DNA from: Thalassotalea sp. 273M-4
GTDB taxonomy: Bacteria; Pseudomonadota; Gammaproteobacteria; Enterobacterales; Alteromonadaceae
Length of the DNA: 64,000 bases
Direction of reading: 5' to 3'
NCBI RefSeq assembly: GCF_041410465.1
Contig: NZ_CP166961.1
Span: 682,001 to 746,000 of the forward strand
Shown here one piece after another: positions 20,230 to 29,862 of this stretch. Position 1 is the first letter of the stretch, and every line of letters starts with the position of its first letter. The position numbers were made by a program, and so were the translations under genes. Under the pieces are notes generated by a model. It saw nothing but the letters and a program-made list of their open reading frames with translations. It searched no databases and was not told the origin of the DNA.

Positions 20230-21069
20230 TTAGCTGTTTTCACCTTTATTGGTTGCTGCCTTCATGGTACGAACGAATGAAGATAATTGAGCAAGCATTT
20301 TGTCTTCATCTGCAAGGTTTTGTTCGATGATCTTGACCACCGCGCTGCCACTAATGGCCCCTTTAGCGCCTCTGCTCAGAGCATCTTTAACGTGCTCTGG
20401 GGTTGAAATCCCAAAACCTAAAATCGGCTCAGGAGCTTGGTAAGTTTGGAGCGAACGTAACAAGGCATTACTTGGCATGTCGGCGACAACTTCAGTACCT
20501 GTTACCCCAGCTCTGCTAAGCACATAGGTGTAGCCTTGGGTTTTTGACGATACTTGCTCTAAAGTGTCGGCGCTGGCATTTGGCGGGGCAATAAATATTG
20601 GGGCTATATGATGTTTTAGCGCCGCATGGGTAAAAGGCGTGCTTTCACGCATGGGCACATCGGCAATTAAGATAGAATCTACCCCTGCCGCTTGCATTTG
20701 TGCATAAAATTTATCGATGCCACGGGCAAACACCAAATTAGCATAAAGCAATAAGCCAATAGGGATGTTGGCATCGTATTGACGAATTTGGCGAATTATG
20801 TCAATACAATCATCGGTATTAACCTGAGCATCTAACGCTCGCTTTGCGGCTTTTTGAATGGTTAAACCATCGGCGCTCGGATCTGAAAATGGGATCCCAA
20901 GCTCTAGAGCATCGGCACCGGCATCTATAAGAGTCTTAATGATCTTAATCGATTGCGCTTTACCTGGATCTCCTAAGGTGACAAATGGAATAAAGGCGCC
21001 TTGTTGTTTCGTTTTTAACTCGGCAAAACGACGTTGATAGCGTATAGCGGTGGTTAGTTGATTTTCCAT
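20230..21069 (-). CDS. trpA: Tryptophan synthase alpha chain
   Basis: 279 residues, TIM barrel. Cleaves indole-3-glycerol phosphate to indole, which passes through a tunnel to TrpB. The catalytic Glu is in [17 protein letters not shown] (the ELGxPFSDP signature), the catalytic Asp in [11 protein letters not shown]; the phosphate-binding GFGIS stretch is near the C-terminus. Its ATG overlaps the trpB stop by one base (TAATG), keeping alpha and beta in equal amounts. Last gene of the trp operon. Confidence 0.97.
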   Translation of the reverse strand: MENQLTTAIRYQRRFAELKTKQQGAFIPFVTLGDPGKAQSIKIIKTLIDAGADALELGIPFSDPSADGLTIQKAAKRALDAQVNTDDCIDIIRQIRQYDANIPIGLLLYANLVFARGIDKFYAQMQAAGVDSILIADVPMRESTPFTHAALKHHIAPIFIAPPNASADTLEQVSSKTQGYTYVLSRAGVTGTEVVADMPSNALLRSLQTYQAPEPILGFGISTPEHVKDALSRGAKGAISGSAVVKIIEQNLADEDKMLAQLSSFVRTMKAATNKGENS

Positions 21070-22277
21070 TATCTGTTCTCCCGGTAATTTTCACCGCTTA
21101 AAATACTTTGTACATGGGCAAGGTCTTTATCGCCACGCCCAGAAAGATTAACCAAAATAATGGTTTTTTCTGTTGCTTGTTCTGCCAATTTCATCGCATA
21201 AGCTAAAGCATGCGATGATTCTAAGGCTGGGATAATGCCTTCTGATTTAGACAAGGCTTGAAACGCCGCCAAAGCTTCATCGTCGTTGATGGCAACATAT
21301 TGAGCGCGGCCTGAATCCTTTAATTGCGCATGTTGTGGCCCTACCGCTGGGTAATCTAGACCTGCAGAGACCGAATAAGACTCTTCTATTTGGCCATCTT
21401 GATTTTGCATAATGTAGGTATATGCACCATGAAGCATACCTTTCGTGCCAGCAACAAGGGTTGCACCATGATGCTTGCTATCGACCCCTTTACCACCGGC
21501 TTCAACACCAATCAATTTGACCGACAAATCAGCAATAAAATCATTAAACATACCGATTGAATTTGACCCACCGCCAACACAGGCAACAACATAATCGGGT
21601 AATCTGTTTTCATCGGCTAATATTTGCTGTTTCGCTTCTTCACCAATCATTTTTTGAAATTCTCGAACCATGGTTGGAAAAGGGTGCGGGCCGGCGGCTG
21701 TACCTAACAAGTAATGAGCACTATCATAGTTTGCCGACCAATCGCGCAAGGCTTCATTTACCGCATCTTTAAGGGTACCAGAGCCAGCGGTCACAGGAAT
21801 GACTTCAGCGCCCATTAAGCGCATTCTAAATACATTCGGCTCTTGGCGCTCACAATCGACTTTGCCCATATAAATGCGACACTTTAACCCTAATAAAGCA
21901 CAAGCTAAAGCGGTGGCAACACCGTGTTGGCCAGCCCCCGTTTCTGCAATAATATCGGTTTTGCCCATGCGTTTGGCCAACAGCGCTTGGCCTAAAACTT
22001 GGTTGGTTTTATGGGCCCCGCCGTGCAATAGGTCTTCACGCTTTAAGTAAATTTTAGCCAATGGATTGTTGACTAAATTTCGACACAGGGTGAGTGGGGT
22101 TGGACGACCGGCATAGCGGTTTAGCAGTTGCTCGAATTCGTTTTTAAATTCTTCATCGCTTTGAGATTGAACAAAAGCGGCTTCCAGCTGTTCTAGCGCA
22201 GGGACCAGTAATTCGCTGACGAACATGCCACCGAAATCGCCAAAATAGGGATTTAACGTTGAAGTTGATTGAGTCAT
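21069..22277 (-). CDS. trpB: Tryptophan synthase beta chain
   Basis: 402 residues, PLP enzyme; condenses indole with serine to tryptophan. The PLP lysine is Lys90 in [21 protein letters not shown] and the glycine-rich phosphate loop VGGGSNSIG are present. Starts 14 bases after trpCF and overlaps trpA by one base. Normal in all respects. Confidence 0.97.
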   Translation of the reverse strand: MTQSTSTLNPYFGDFGGMFVSELLVPALEQLEAAFVQSQSDEEFKNEFEQLLNRYAGRPTPLTLCRNLVNNPLAKIYLKREDLLHGGAHKTNQVLGQALLAKRMGKTDIIAETGAGQHGVATALACALLGLKCRIYMGKVDCERQEPNVFRMRLMGAEVIPVTAGSGTLKDAVNEALRDWSANYDSAHYLLGTAAGPHPFPTMVREFQKMIGEEAKQQILADENRLPDYVVACVGGGSNSIGMFNDFIADLSVKLIGVEAGGKGVDSKHHGATLVAGTKGMLHGAYTYIMQNQDGQIEESYSVSAGLDYPAVGPQHAQLKDSGRAQYVAINDDEALAAFQALSKSEGIIPALESSHALAYAMKLAEQATEKTIILVNLSGRGDKDLAHVQSILSGENYRENR

Positions 22278-22291
22278 AAGTTCAGTCTCTC

Positions 22292-23695
22292 TTAATACTG
22301 TCTTAACAGGCCGAAAGCCTGAGAAATTTTATCATCATCTTTTTGCCCTGGGGCTGACTCCAAGCCGGAGTTCAAATCCAAACCAAAAAGGTCAAAATCG
22401 TTCATTGCTCGTATCGCATTAGCTAAATTGTCTGGACTAAGCCCACCGGCTAAAAAGCAGGTTGATAAATCGCTATTGGTTTGATTAAGTAATTGCCAAT
22501 CAAATGTTTTTCCACTACCACCTTGCTTGTTGTCTAATAAATAAAAATCGGCATTGGCATCGGCATCAGGGAGTGTTATCGCGTTATTGACACTGACGGC
22601 TTTAATGATTTTAAGCTCTGGGGTGTTAGCAAGTGCGATTTTTAATTGCTCGATGTATAACCCATCTTCGTTACCGTGTAATTGCACAGCATATAAATTT
22701 AATTTTGTCACCGCATCAACAATAAGCTCGATCGGTTGGTTAACAAAGACCCCAACATAACGAATGGCCTGCTGAGTGTTATCTGCCACGTGTTTTTGTA
22801 ATTCAATAGCTTGCTCAATATTAAGCTGTCGTGGTGATTGCTGAGCAAATATTAAACCTGCATAAACCCCTCCTTGTTCAATGACTTGGATAACATCTTT
22901 AGCTCGGGTAAGTCCGCAAACTTTGTGCTGACCATAAATCAGTTTGCGACAGGCAAAATCGATGTCCTGTTCGGCCATGATTGAGCTACCAACTAAAAAT
23001 CCATCCACAGCCGGTGCAATTTCTCTGACTTGTTTGTTGGTATAAAGACCGGATTCTGACAGTACTAACCTGTCTTCTGGGATCATAGGTGCAAGTTCAA
23101 AGGTACGGCTTATATCGGTTGTTAGATCACGTAAGTTACGGTTATTAATACCAATTAATCGAGCATTTAAAGCAATAGCACGCTCAGTTTCTGGCTTATT
23201 AGATACTTCGGTTAAAATCGCCATATTGTAATATTCAGCGACCTTAGCCAAGGCTTTATATTGCTCATCATCTAACACGCTAAGCATCAGTAATATGGCA
23301 TCCGCACCATAGTATCGACCTAAATGGATTTGATACTCATCAATGAAAAAATCTTTATTTAGTACTGGGCAGTCAACGCTGTCAGCGACCTGTTTTAAGT
23401 ACTGATGATGACCTTGAAAATATTTTTCGTCAGTGAGCACTGAAATCGCGCTGGCGTAGCCTTGATAAATTTTACTGATCGCGACCGGATCAAAGTGCTG
23501 GCGAATTAAACCTTTTGAGGGCGACGCTTTTTTACACTCCAAAATAAAGCTTGCTTGAGGCTTTGACAAGGCCTGATACATGTCTTTTGTTGTCGGTTTC
23601 ATCTGGTCAATAAAACTTGCCAGCGGCATTTCTTGTTTTAACCGTTCAATTTCGGTTAACTTGTCTGAAACTATCTTTTGTAAAATATTAACCAT
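22292..23695 (-). CDS. trpC: Bifunctional indole-3-glycerol-phosphate synthase / phosphoribosylanthranilate isomerase
   Basis: 467 residues from the ATG at 23695 ([12 protein letters not shown]); an upstream in-frame start at 23734 lies inside trpD. TrpC domain, about 1-255: [13 protein letters not shown] (catalytic Lys), [34 protein letters not shown]. TrpF domain, about 256-467: [10 protein letters not shown] (catalytic Cys), [33 protein letters not shown]. The fusion is the usual gammaproteobacterial form. It overlaps the end of trpD by 8 bases. Catalyses two successive steps of tryptophan synthesis. Confidence 0.97.
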   Translation of the reverse strand: MVNILQKIVSDKLTEIERLKQEMPLASFIDQMKPTTKDMYQALSKPQASFILECKKASPSKGLIRQHFDPVAISKIYQGYASAISVLTDEKYFQGHHQYLKQVADSVDCPVLNKDFFIDEYQIHLGRYYGADAILLMLSVLDDEQYKALAKVAEYYNMAILTEVSNKPETERAIALNARLIGINNRNLRDLTTDISRTFELAPMIPEDRLVLSESGLYTNKQVREIAPAVDGFLVGSSIMAEQDIDFACRKLIYGQHKVCGLTRAKDVIQVIEQGGVYAGLIFAQQSPRQLNIEQAIELQKHVADNTQQAIRYVGVFVNQPIELIVDAVTKLNLYAVQLHGNEDGLYIEQLKIALANTPELKIIKAVSVNNAITLPDADANADFYLLDNKQGGSGKTFDWQLLNQTNSDLSTCFLAGGLSPDNLANAIRAMNDFDLFGLDLNSGLESAPGQKDDDKISQAFGLLRQY

Positions 23696-24695
23696 GACTG
23701 ATCTGCGCCATTTTTTGAATCGTTTGTGCAGCAAGACCAGAGGCTAAAACCTGTTTCACTTGCTCACTTGCGTTTAAGTAAGAAGTGGCCTTTTCGGCCA
23801 AATAAAGTAGGGCGGCAGCATTTAAGATCACCGCATCACGGTGCGCCTGCTGCCCTTTACCCGTTAAGATAGCGCGAGTAAATTCGGCATTTTGTTCAGG
23901 TGTACCACCTTCTATGTCTTTTATCGGGTGCCTTTTTAAGCCAAAATCTTCGGGATTGATCTTGAGCGGTTTAATTTTGCCATCTTGTATTTCTAGCACG
24001 GTAGAATCACCATGAATGGCCAATTCGTCTAGACCACTACCATGTACGACCCAGGCTCGCTCTACGCCAGTGAGCACCAGTGCTTTGGCCATCGGTTCTA
24101 ATAAAGCCTCACTGTAGACACCAAGTAGCATCACTTTTGGTGAGGCCGGATTTACAAGAGGTCCCAAGATATTGAATATGGTTCGCACCCCCATGGCTTG
24201 ACGAACTGGGCCGGCGTGTTTAAAGCCAGTGTGGTATTTAGGGGCAAATAAAAAACATAAATTGGTTTGGTCAATACACTTCGCCGCAACTTCCGGCGTC
24301 ATATTGAGATTAACCTCAAACGCTTCCAACAAATCCGCTGAACCTGATTTACTGGAAACACTGCGGTTACCATGTTTGGCGACTTTAAGACCACAACACG
24401 CAGCAACAATAGCCGCCGTAGTTGAAATATTAATGGTGTTAGCGCCATCTCCGCCAGTTCCTACGCAGTCGACTAAAGGGTAGGGCATGCGCGGAAAAGC
24501 GGTCGCAGCTTGTCTAATAGCAACTGCGGCTCCGGCTATTTCGTCAGGGCTTTCGCCTTTCATTTTTAATGCTGTAAGCACCGCCGCTAAGCGTTCTGGC
24601 GCAACGTTACCGTTAACCACATCAGCAAAAAACTCTTGGGCTTGCGGCATCGATAAATCGTGTTGGTCTATAAGTTGCTGTAATAGATTGTTCAT
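23688..24695 (-). CDS. trpD: Anthranilate phosphoribosyltransferase
   Basis: 335 residues from the ATG at 24695, which is preceded by GCAGGAATAACAAG; the earlier in-frame start at 24734 is inside trpG. Transfers phosphoribosyl from PRPP to anthranilate. Motifs: GTGGDGANTINIST (PRPP binding), KHGNRSVSSKSGSADLLEA, NILGPLVNP. It is separate from trpG, unlike the E. coli trpGD fusion. The gap from the trpG stop is 4 bases. Confidence 0.96.
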   Translation of the reverse strand: MNNLLQQLIDQHDLSMPQAQEFFADVVNGNVAPERLAAVLTALKMKGESPDEIAGAAVAIRQAATAFPRMPYPLVDCVGTGGDGANTINISTTAAIVAACCGLKVAKHGNRSVSSKSGSADLLEAFEVNLNMTPEVAAKCIDQTNLCFLFAPKYHTGFKHAGPVRQAMGVRTIFNILGPLVNPASPKVMLLGVYSEALLEPMAKALVLTGVERAWVVHGSGLDELAIHGDSTVLEIQDGKIKPLKINPEDFGLKRHPIKDIEGGTPEQNAEFTRAILTGKGQQAHRDAVILNAAALLYLAEKATSYLNASEQVKQVLASGLAAQTIQKMAQISHG

Positions 24696-24699
24696 CTTG

Positions 24700-25299
24700 T
24701 TATTCCTGCAATTGCTGATCGAGCAAAAAGTCAAAGCTTTGCTTAATGAGTTGACTGCCTTTTGAGGTTAAAAGTGACTCTGGGTGAAATTGAAACCCCA
24801 AGGTTTTATCTTTTTTGTTCGCAACGGCCATAGGCAACTGCTTGTATTCTGCCAGCAATTCAAGTTGCTCTGGCATGATGGTTGCCACCAAAGAATGGTA
24901 CCTGGCGACCGGCAGCGGTGAAGGTAGGTTAATAAATGGTCCCTGTTGTTGATGGGTGATGAGTGACGCTTTGCCATGAACAATCTCACCTGCACGGTCG
25001 ACTTTTCCGCCGTAATGTTCGACTAGCGCTTGGTGACCCAAACAAATACCAAAAATGGGAATTTTACCGACCGCCAATTTAATCAACGCCATTAAACAGC
25101 CAGCGTTTTGAGGATCGCCAGGGCCTGGAGATAACACTAAAATGACCGGCTCTTGCTGTTGCTGGATTTGCTCAAAAATATAATTGGCATCAATGGTGTT
25201 ACGATAAATGATGGGCTCAAAGCCAAGCGCCTTAAATTCGTCAACTAAGTTGTAGGTAAATGAGTCCAGGTTATCGAGCATAAACAATTTTACCGACAT
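24700..25299 (-). CDS. trpG: Anthranilate synthase component II (glutamine amidotransferase)
   Basis: 199 residues. Supplies ammonia from glutamine to TrpE. Class I amidotransferase triad: Cys in FGICLGHQALVE, and His-Glu in FQFHPESLLT. Begins LFMLDNLDSFTYNLVDEF, typical of TrpG. The ATG follows the trpE stop after one base, so translation is coupled with trpE as expected for a 1:1 complex. Confidence 0.96.
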   Translation of the reverse strand: MSVKLFMLDNLDSFTYNLVDEFKALGFEPIIYRNTIDANYIFEQIQQQQEPVILVLSPGPGDPQNAGCLMALIKLAVGKIPIFGICLGHQALVEHYGGKVDRAGEIVHGKASLITHQQQGPFINLPSPLPVARYHSLVATIMPEQLELLAEYKQLPMAVANKKDKTLGFQFHPESLLTSKGSQLIKQSFDFLLDQQLQE

Positions 25300-25300
25300 T

Positions 25301-26932
25301 TTACTGTTCTCCGTTATCGTAGGTTGCTAAAAGCTGATTTTTCGCTTGATTGGCTATTTGAATCGCTTTAATGACAGCTTGCGCTTTTTGTCTGGTTTCA
25401 TCCGCTTCAGCCTGAGGCGTTGAGTCAAAAACAACACCAGCACCTGCTTGGACATGGGCAATGGAGGATTTGACAAAAGCAGACCGAATGACGATACATG
25501 TGTCCATGTCTCCGTCGCCATTTAAATAGCCAACGGCGCCGCCATAACTGCCGCGTCGCTTGCCTTCTATTTTACGAATTAGCTCGGTCGCTTTTACTTT
25601 GGGCGCTCCTGATAGGGTGCCCATATTCATGCAAGCTTGATAAGCATGCAAGGCATCAAGGTCATCAGAAAGGCTACCACACACTCGTGAGACTAAATGC
25701 ATGACATGCGAGTAACGATCAACTTTTAGCAGTTCAGCAACGTGACGAGTCCCTCCTTTTGACACCCGAGCAATGTCATTACGTGCTAAATCGACTAGCA
25801 TCAAATGTTCGGCTTTTTCTTTCTCATCGTTTCGAAGTTCAAGCTCAATTCGACCATCTAAATCTAAATTGTATTCGCCATTGTCTTTAAACCCTCGGCC
25901 TCGGGTGCCGGCGATAGGATAGAGTTCGACTTGACGCGTTTTTTGGGTAAATTTTAATGCCGACTCTGGTGAGGCGCCAAACAACACAAAGTTGTCATCC
26001 TTAATATAAAACATATATGGGCTTGGGTTGGTTTGTTTTAACGCCTGATACGCTTTGATTGGATCGGTGCATGGCAATGAGAAGGTTCTAGAAGGCACAA
26101 CTTGAAAAATATCACCGGCAAGAATGTGCTCTTTTAAAGAATCTACTTGTTGGCAAAATTCGAGGTCAGAAATATCTTCTTTGGCCTTGGGTTGCGTTTC
26201 GGTCAATGACAAGTCTAGCCTTGCAAACAAGTACGGGGTGGCACAAAGGCTTTGTAAATACTCTATTTGTTGCAACAAGCTTTGTTGACATTGCTGCTGA
26301 TTGGAGCCACTAAAGACATTGGCGAGGATTTCGGTTGTTTGTTGTTTATGATCGATAATCAGCAGCGTTTCAGCCAAATAAAACACATAATCAGGACACA
26401 CGTTGTCGCTGTCTTTCACTGTCGGCAGTTCTTCGGCTAATGAAATCAGATCAAAGGCAAATATACCGCCTAAAAATATGGCAAAGGGATGCTCTTCTAT
26501 CGCGTCAAGGGATTGGATTTCCCTTAAAACCTGCATCGGGTTGTTGCTTTTTAAGCGGCTAAGTTCATCCAATGGCTGTGTTTGTTCTGCAAAGCTTAAC
26601 TTTAGAAAGTCATTTGAACTGGCTTTAAAAGTGACATCCTTGTTGAATTTAGGGGCGGCAAAACGCTGCTGTAAGAATGCAATAACAGCTTCACCATTTT
26701 TGCTTTTGGCCGCGATGGAGACCTCTTGACCATGACATTCTATTTTAACGGCAGGGTCGACTAAAATCAGACTTTTTAAAGCCCGTTTATCGCTAATTTC
26801 TGCCGATTCTAATAACAAGGTATTGCTGGTTTTTGCTGACAGGTGTTGAAAAAGAGCCAAAGGATCTGGTTGATAAGGCGCACCAACGCTGTGACTATTA
26901 ACAAAGCCAGGGGTCAATTGAGGCATAAACAT
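25301..26932 (-). CDS. trpE: Anthranilate synthase component I
   Basis: 543 residues. Converts chorismate to anthranilate. The feedback tryptophan site LLLESAEISDK is present near the N-terminus, and the chorismate-binding core contains PYMFYI, GTRGRG, ELRNDEKEKAEHLMLVDLARND, SGAPKVKA and the C-terminal AGAGVVFDSTPQAE. The ATG at 26932 is supported by GAGGG nine bases upstream and overlaps the stop of a 24-codon ORF (TAATG). Transcription should pass through the trpL attenuator at 27171-27294. Confidence 0.97.
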   Translation of the reverse strand: MFMPQLTPGFVNSHSVGAPYQPDPLALFQHLSAKTSNTLLLESAEISDKRALKSLILVDPAVKIECHGQEVSIAAKSKNGEAVIAFLQQRFAAPKFNKDVTFKASSNDFLKLSFAEQTQPLDELSRLKSNNPMQVLREIQSLDAIEEHPFAIFLGGIFAFDLISLAEELPTVKDSDNVCPDYVFYLAETLLIIDHKQQTTEILANVFSGSNQQQCQQSLLQQIEYLQSLCATPYLFARLDLSLTETQPKAKEDISDLEFCQQVDSLKEHILAGDIFQVVPSRTFSLPCTDPIKAYQALKQTNPSPYMFYIKDDNFVLFGASPESALKFTQKTRQVELYPIAGTRGRGFKDNGEYNLDLDGRIELELRNDEKEKAEHLMLVDLARNDIARVSKGGTRHVAELLKVDRYSHVMHLVSRVCGSLSDDLDALHAYQACMNMGTLSGAPKVKATELIRKIEGKRRGSYGGAVGYLNGDGDMDTCIVIRSAFVKSSIAHVQAGAGVVFDSTPQAEADETRQKAQAVIKAIQIANQAKNQLLATYDNGEQ

Positions 26933-27006
26933 TATAATTTTCCCTCAGTATTTATTGGCACTAGGGACATGGTTGTCGTGTTTTGTATGCGAAAATCTGT
27001 GTTCAT
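26932..27006 (-). CDS. Candidate 24-residue leader ORF translationally coupled to trpE
   Basis: The ATG at 27006 has a good ribosome-binding site (CACAGGA, 7 bases from the start). The frame runs 24 codons (MNTDFRIQNTTTMSLV..., ending EGKL) and its TAA shares a base with the trpE ATG (TAATG). It lies after the attenuator, within a 238-base stretch that is absent in the compact E. coli trp leader. It contains no Trp codon. It may control trpE translation by coupling, or encode a small peptide. I do not recognise the sequence; it could also be chance. Confidence 0.5.
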   Translation of the reverse strand: MNTDFRIQNTTTMSLVPINTEGKL

Positions 27007-27170
27007 GGTTTTATCCTGTGAGCGTCTAAGTGATTAACTGGTGCTATTACATTGTTATTACCAGAGTAACCAAGCTTGCAATGTGTTATTACTGTTTTTG
27101 CCTCTAACTTCCTGATTGTAAACGAATTTACGATGTGCTTAGATTGTTTTTCGGTGCCAACTATAAAGCC

Positions 27171-27243
27171 AAAAAACAAAAAACCCGCTTGTGATAAGCG
27201 GGTTTCGATAAATTTTGCCTGTCACAAAGCTCACAACCCGTTA
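27171..27243 (-). terminator. trp operon attenuator and antiterminator segments
   Basis: Minus strand: segment 3 (complement of 27196-27205, AAACCCGCTT) pairs with segment 4 (complement of 27181-27190, AAGCGGGTTT) over 10 bp with a 5-base loop, followed by TTTGTTTTTT: a classical terminator. Segment 2 (CGGGTT, 27240-27235) begins right after the trpL stop and is complementary to AACCCG of segment 3, giving the alternative antiterminator. CATAAC just after the Trp codons (27255-27250) can pair with GTTGTG of segment 2, forming the 1:2 protector hairpin. Confidence 0.93.
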
Positions 27244-27294
27244 TGTTGAGTTATGCCACCACCAAATTGAAATCATGTTTTGAAGTTGAGCCAT
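27241..27294 (-). CDS. trpL: trp operon leader peptide with three consecutive Trp codons
   Basis: 17 residues, MAQLQNMISIWWWHNST, with TGG TGG TGG at codons 11-13 (27264-27256). Ribosome stalling on these codons when charged tRNA-Trp is scarce would free segment 2 to form the antiterminator, as known for E. coli trpL (two Trp codons). A TATAAA hexamer at 27338-27333 (minus) would start transcription about 30 bases before the ATG; no convincing -35 box or TrpR operator was found. It is too short for ordinary gene callers. Confidence 0.93.
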   Translation of the reverse strand: MAQLQNMISIWWWHNST

Positions 27295-27368
27295 TGTGCG
27301 TGTCCGTAAGTTTATTTTTACCGTTTTACTTATTTATAGGCGCTGTTGTTACCACCAACTTGAACAAG

Positions 27369-27414
27369 GTTTACTGATTAAATACCTGTTCATTTTATCG
27401 GGATATCAGTAAAC
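27369..27414. repeat. 10-bp inverted repeat in the trpL / rnm divergent region
   Basis: GTTTACTGAT (27369-27378) and ATCAGTAAAC (27405-27414) are exact complements separated by 26 bases. The arms lie upstream of the likely trp promoter and of rnm. A dimeric regulator binding both arms, or a long hairpin, is possible. It does not resemble the TrpR operator. Confidence 0.45.
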
Positions 27415-27463
27415 TGTAGTTACAATTATAGGAAACAGCATTATTGCAGTGAAGTCAACCTAA

Positions 27464-28330
27464 ATGAGCGAAAAAAATCAGGTTAATATGGAACCTTTAC
27501 GAGTTGATTTACACAGCCATACCAATTGCTCTGACGGTCACTTAACTCCGCAAGAGTTGATTGATAGAGCGTGTAACTATCAGTTGGATCAGTTAGCCAT
27601 TACTGATCATGATACAGTGTCTGGATTTGAACAAGCTAGCCAGTATATTAATGAAAATCAGCTGCCCTTAACGCTTATTTCTGGCATTGAGATTTCGACC
27701 TTATGGCAAAATTTTGAAATACATATTGTCGGGCTAGGGCTTGATGTTAAACACCCTAAGGTGCAGGCATTAATTTCACGCCAACAGCAAAGTCGAGAGC
27801 TACGGGCTCAATTAATGGCTGAAAAACTAGCAAAAGCCGGCTTTGAAGACTGTCTTTTACAGGCGCAAGAGTTGGCTCAAGATGGGAGCATTACCAGAGC
27901 TCATTTTGCTCGTGTTTTACAGCATCGAGGGGTGGTTAATACGATGCAAAAAGCGTTCGATAAATATATCGGTAAAGGGCGTCGTGCTTACGTTAAACCT
28001 CAATGGTGTCGCGTTGACGAAGCGGTTGATGTTATCAAAGCAGCCGGTGGTTACAGTGTTATCGCACACCCATTAAAGTATGATTTATCAACCAAATGGT
28101 TACGTCGATTAATTATTGATTTTAAAGACGTTGGTGGTGATGCTATGGAAGTTGCATCTTGTCAATTAAACCAACAACAGAGAAAATTATTGATTGAGCT
28201 ATGTCATCAATATGATTTACAAGGTTCAATAGGTTCAGATTTTCACTTTCCCACGCCTTGGAGTGATTTAGGGCGAAATTTAACCTTACCCGAACCGCTG
28301 CCATTGGTTTGGCAAAATTGGACCCAATAA
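27464..28330 (+). CDS. rnm: PHP-domain 5'-3' exoribonuclease RNase AM (YciV/TrpH)
   Basis: 288 residues. PHP phosphoesterase: metal ligands in DLHSHTNCSDGH, AITDHDTVSG, SGIEIS, IAHPLKY and GSDFHFP. In E. coli this protein (YciV, Rnm) trims 5' ends of 5S, 16S and 23S rRNA and digests short RNAs; it was earlier called TrpH from its place beside trp. Here it is likewise divergent from trpL and followed by yciO, so synteny supports the call. An internal start at 27488 (MEPLRVDL) is also possible. Confidence 0.9.
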   Translation: MSEKNQVNMEPLRVDLHSHTNCSDGHLTPQELIDRACNYQLDQLAITDHDTVSGFEQASQYINENQLPLTLISGIEISTLWQNFEIHIVGLGLDVKHPKVQALISRQQQSRELRAQLMAEKLAKAGFEDCLLQAQELAQDGSITRAHFARVLQHRGVVNTMQKAFDKYIGKGRRAYVKPQWCRVDEAVDVIKAAGGYSVIAHPLKYDLSTKWLRRLIIDFKDVGGDAMEVASCQLNQQQRKLLIELCHQYDLQGSIGSDFHFPTPWSDLGRNLTLPEPLPLVWQNWTQ

Positions 28331-28346
28331 ATATTAAGGATTAAAG

Positions 28347-28967
28347 ATGAGTCAGTTTTTTTACATGCATCCAGACAATCCGCAGCAACGATTAATCAAA
28401 CAAGCTGTGGACATTATACATAACGGTGGCGTTGTGGTTTACCCTACCGACTCAGGCTATGCGCTGGGCTGTCATATAGGTGACAAAAAAGCCTTAGAAA
28501 GGATTTGTCGGATAAAAAATATAAAGAAAGATCATAACTTTACCTTGTTGTGCCAAGATTTATCTGAGCTTTCAGTCTATGCCCGTGTTGATAACACAAA
28601 TTTTCGCTTATTAAAAAATAATACCCCAGGTCCATATACCTTTATCTTTAAAGGGACCAAAGAAGTACCAAAGCGGTTGTTAAATCCCAAACGAAATACC
28701 ATAGGTATTCGTATCCCCAATAACAAAATTGCGATGGATTTATTGCAAGCCTTAGGTGAACCGTTAATGTCAACGACCCTCATCTTGCCGGATCAAGAAC
28801 ATGCTGAACATGATCCAGAGCAAATCAGAGATATGCTAGAAAAGCAGGTGGATTTGATTTTAAATGGTGGTTATTTGGGCGAGAAACCAACAACAGTGAT
28901 TGACTTATCGGAAGATTTTCCAACGATCATTCGAGTTGGTGAAGGCGATCCTACGCCTTTTGAATAA
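28347..28967 (+). CDS. yciO: YciO, Sua5/YrdC-family protein
   Basis: 206 residues. YrdC-like fold that binds RNA and nucleotides; relatives make threonylcarbamoyl-adenylate for tRNA t6A. Visible family stretches: GGVVVYPTDSGYALGC, KALERICRIK, NFTLLCQDLSEL, TPGPYTFIF, TIGIRIPNNK. YciO itself is weakly active and its role is unsettled. AAGGATTAAAG precedes the ATG; 16 bases separate it from rnm, suggesting an operon. Confidence 0.92.
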   Translation: MSQFFYMHPDNPQQRLIKQAVDIIHNGGVVVYPTDSGYALGCHIGDKKALERICRIKNIKKDHNFTLLCQDLSELSVYARVDNTNFRLLKNNTPGPYTFIFKGTKEVPKRLLNPKRNTIGIRIPNNKIAMDLLQALGEPLMSTTLILPDQEHAEHDPEQIRDMLEKQVDLILNGGYLGEKPTTVIDLSEDFPTIIRVGEGDPTPFE

Positions 28968-28984
28968 CCAAGTAAGGGAAGAAC

Positions 28985-29836
28985 GTGTTGAGCGAGCTCA
29001 TTACCAAGAACCAACACAATTTGGCTAAAAGCGACGAAAAATCGGGCGCATCGGTTATGGTGCAGCAGGTTTTGCCATTGGCTTTAGTGCATGGTAAAGC
29101 GGTTATTGAGCAGCCAAAAGATTTATTTATCCCGCCAGATGCGCTTGAAGTTATCTTAGAAGCTTTTGAAGGGCCGCTGGATTTATTGTTGTACCTTATT
29201 CGCAAACAAAAATTTGATATTCTCGATTTGCCCGTTGCTGAGATAACCCGACAATATATGGATTATGTCCAGGTGATGAAGTACGTCAAGCTTGAATTAG
29301 CGGCTGAATACTTGGTAATGGCGGCCATCTTAGCGGAAATAAAGTCAAGATTATTGCTTCCTAAAACCACGATAGAAGAGGATGAGGAAGATCCAAGGGC
29401 TGAACTTGTTCGACGCTTGCAAGAATACGAAGTGATTAAAAAAGCAGCCGAGAATATAGACGCCATGCCTCGCTTGGAACGAGACTATTTTGAAGGGGGA
29501 GCCGAGTTGCCAGAGGCCTTCGCCCCAAAAATTATTCACAGCGAAGTCTCATTACAAGACTTGGTATTCGCTTTGCGCGGTGTATTAAAGCGGGCACAAG
29601 CATTTGAGCATCATCACATTCAACGCGAACAGTTGTCTACCCGAGAACGCATGGCTTATATATTGACCTGCCTAAAACAGCAACGTTATATAGAATTTAG
29701 TCAATTGTTTGAACATCACGAAGGACGCTCTGGGGTTGTGGTGACATTCTTAGCTGTACTTGAGTTGATCAAAGAGTCATTAATTGACTGTATTCAAGCG
29801 CAAGCCTATGGCCCAATCCAAGTCAAACTTAAATAG
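28985..29836 (+). CDS. scpA: Segregation and condensation protein A
   Basis: 283 residues with a GTG start at 28985, preceded by AAGGGAAG; the next codon TTG is a second candidate. Kleisin partner of SMC in chromosome condensation. The family core begins at FEGPLDLLLYLIRKQKFDILDLPVAEIT; the C-terminal winged helix that contacts SMC includes AVLELIKESLI. The first 50 residues are an extension not typical of shorter ScpA. It lies in the rnm-yciO-scpA-scpB-rluB run. Confidence 0.95.
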   Translation: MLSELITKNQHNLAKSDEKSGASVMVQQVLPLALVHGKAVIEQPKDLFIPPDALEVILEAFEGPLDLLLYLIRKQKFDILDLPVAEITRQYMDYVQVMKYVKLELAAEYLVMAAILAEIKSRLLLPKTTIEEDEEDPRAELVRRLQEYEVIKKAAENIDAMPRLERDYFEGGAELPEAFAPKIIHSEVSLQDLVFALRGVLKRAQAFEHHHIQREQLSTRERMAYILTCLKQQRYIEFSQLFEHHEGRSGVVVTFLAVLELIKESLIDCIQAQAYGPIQVKLK

Positions 29837-29862
29837 GGATAAAAGGAAATTTACCACACGCT

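Noticed and set aside
26843..27037. 64-codon plus-strand frame over the trpE start
   Set aside because: Antisense to trpE and its leader, with no ribosome-binding site.
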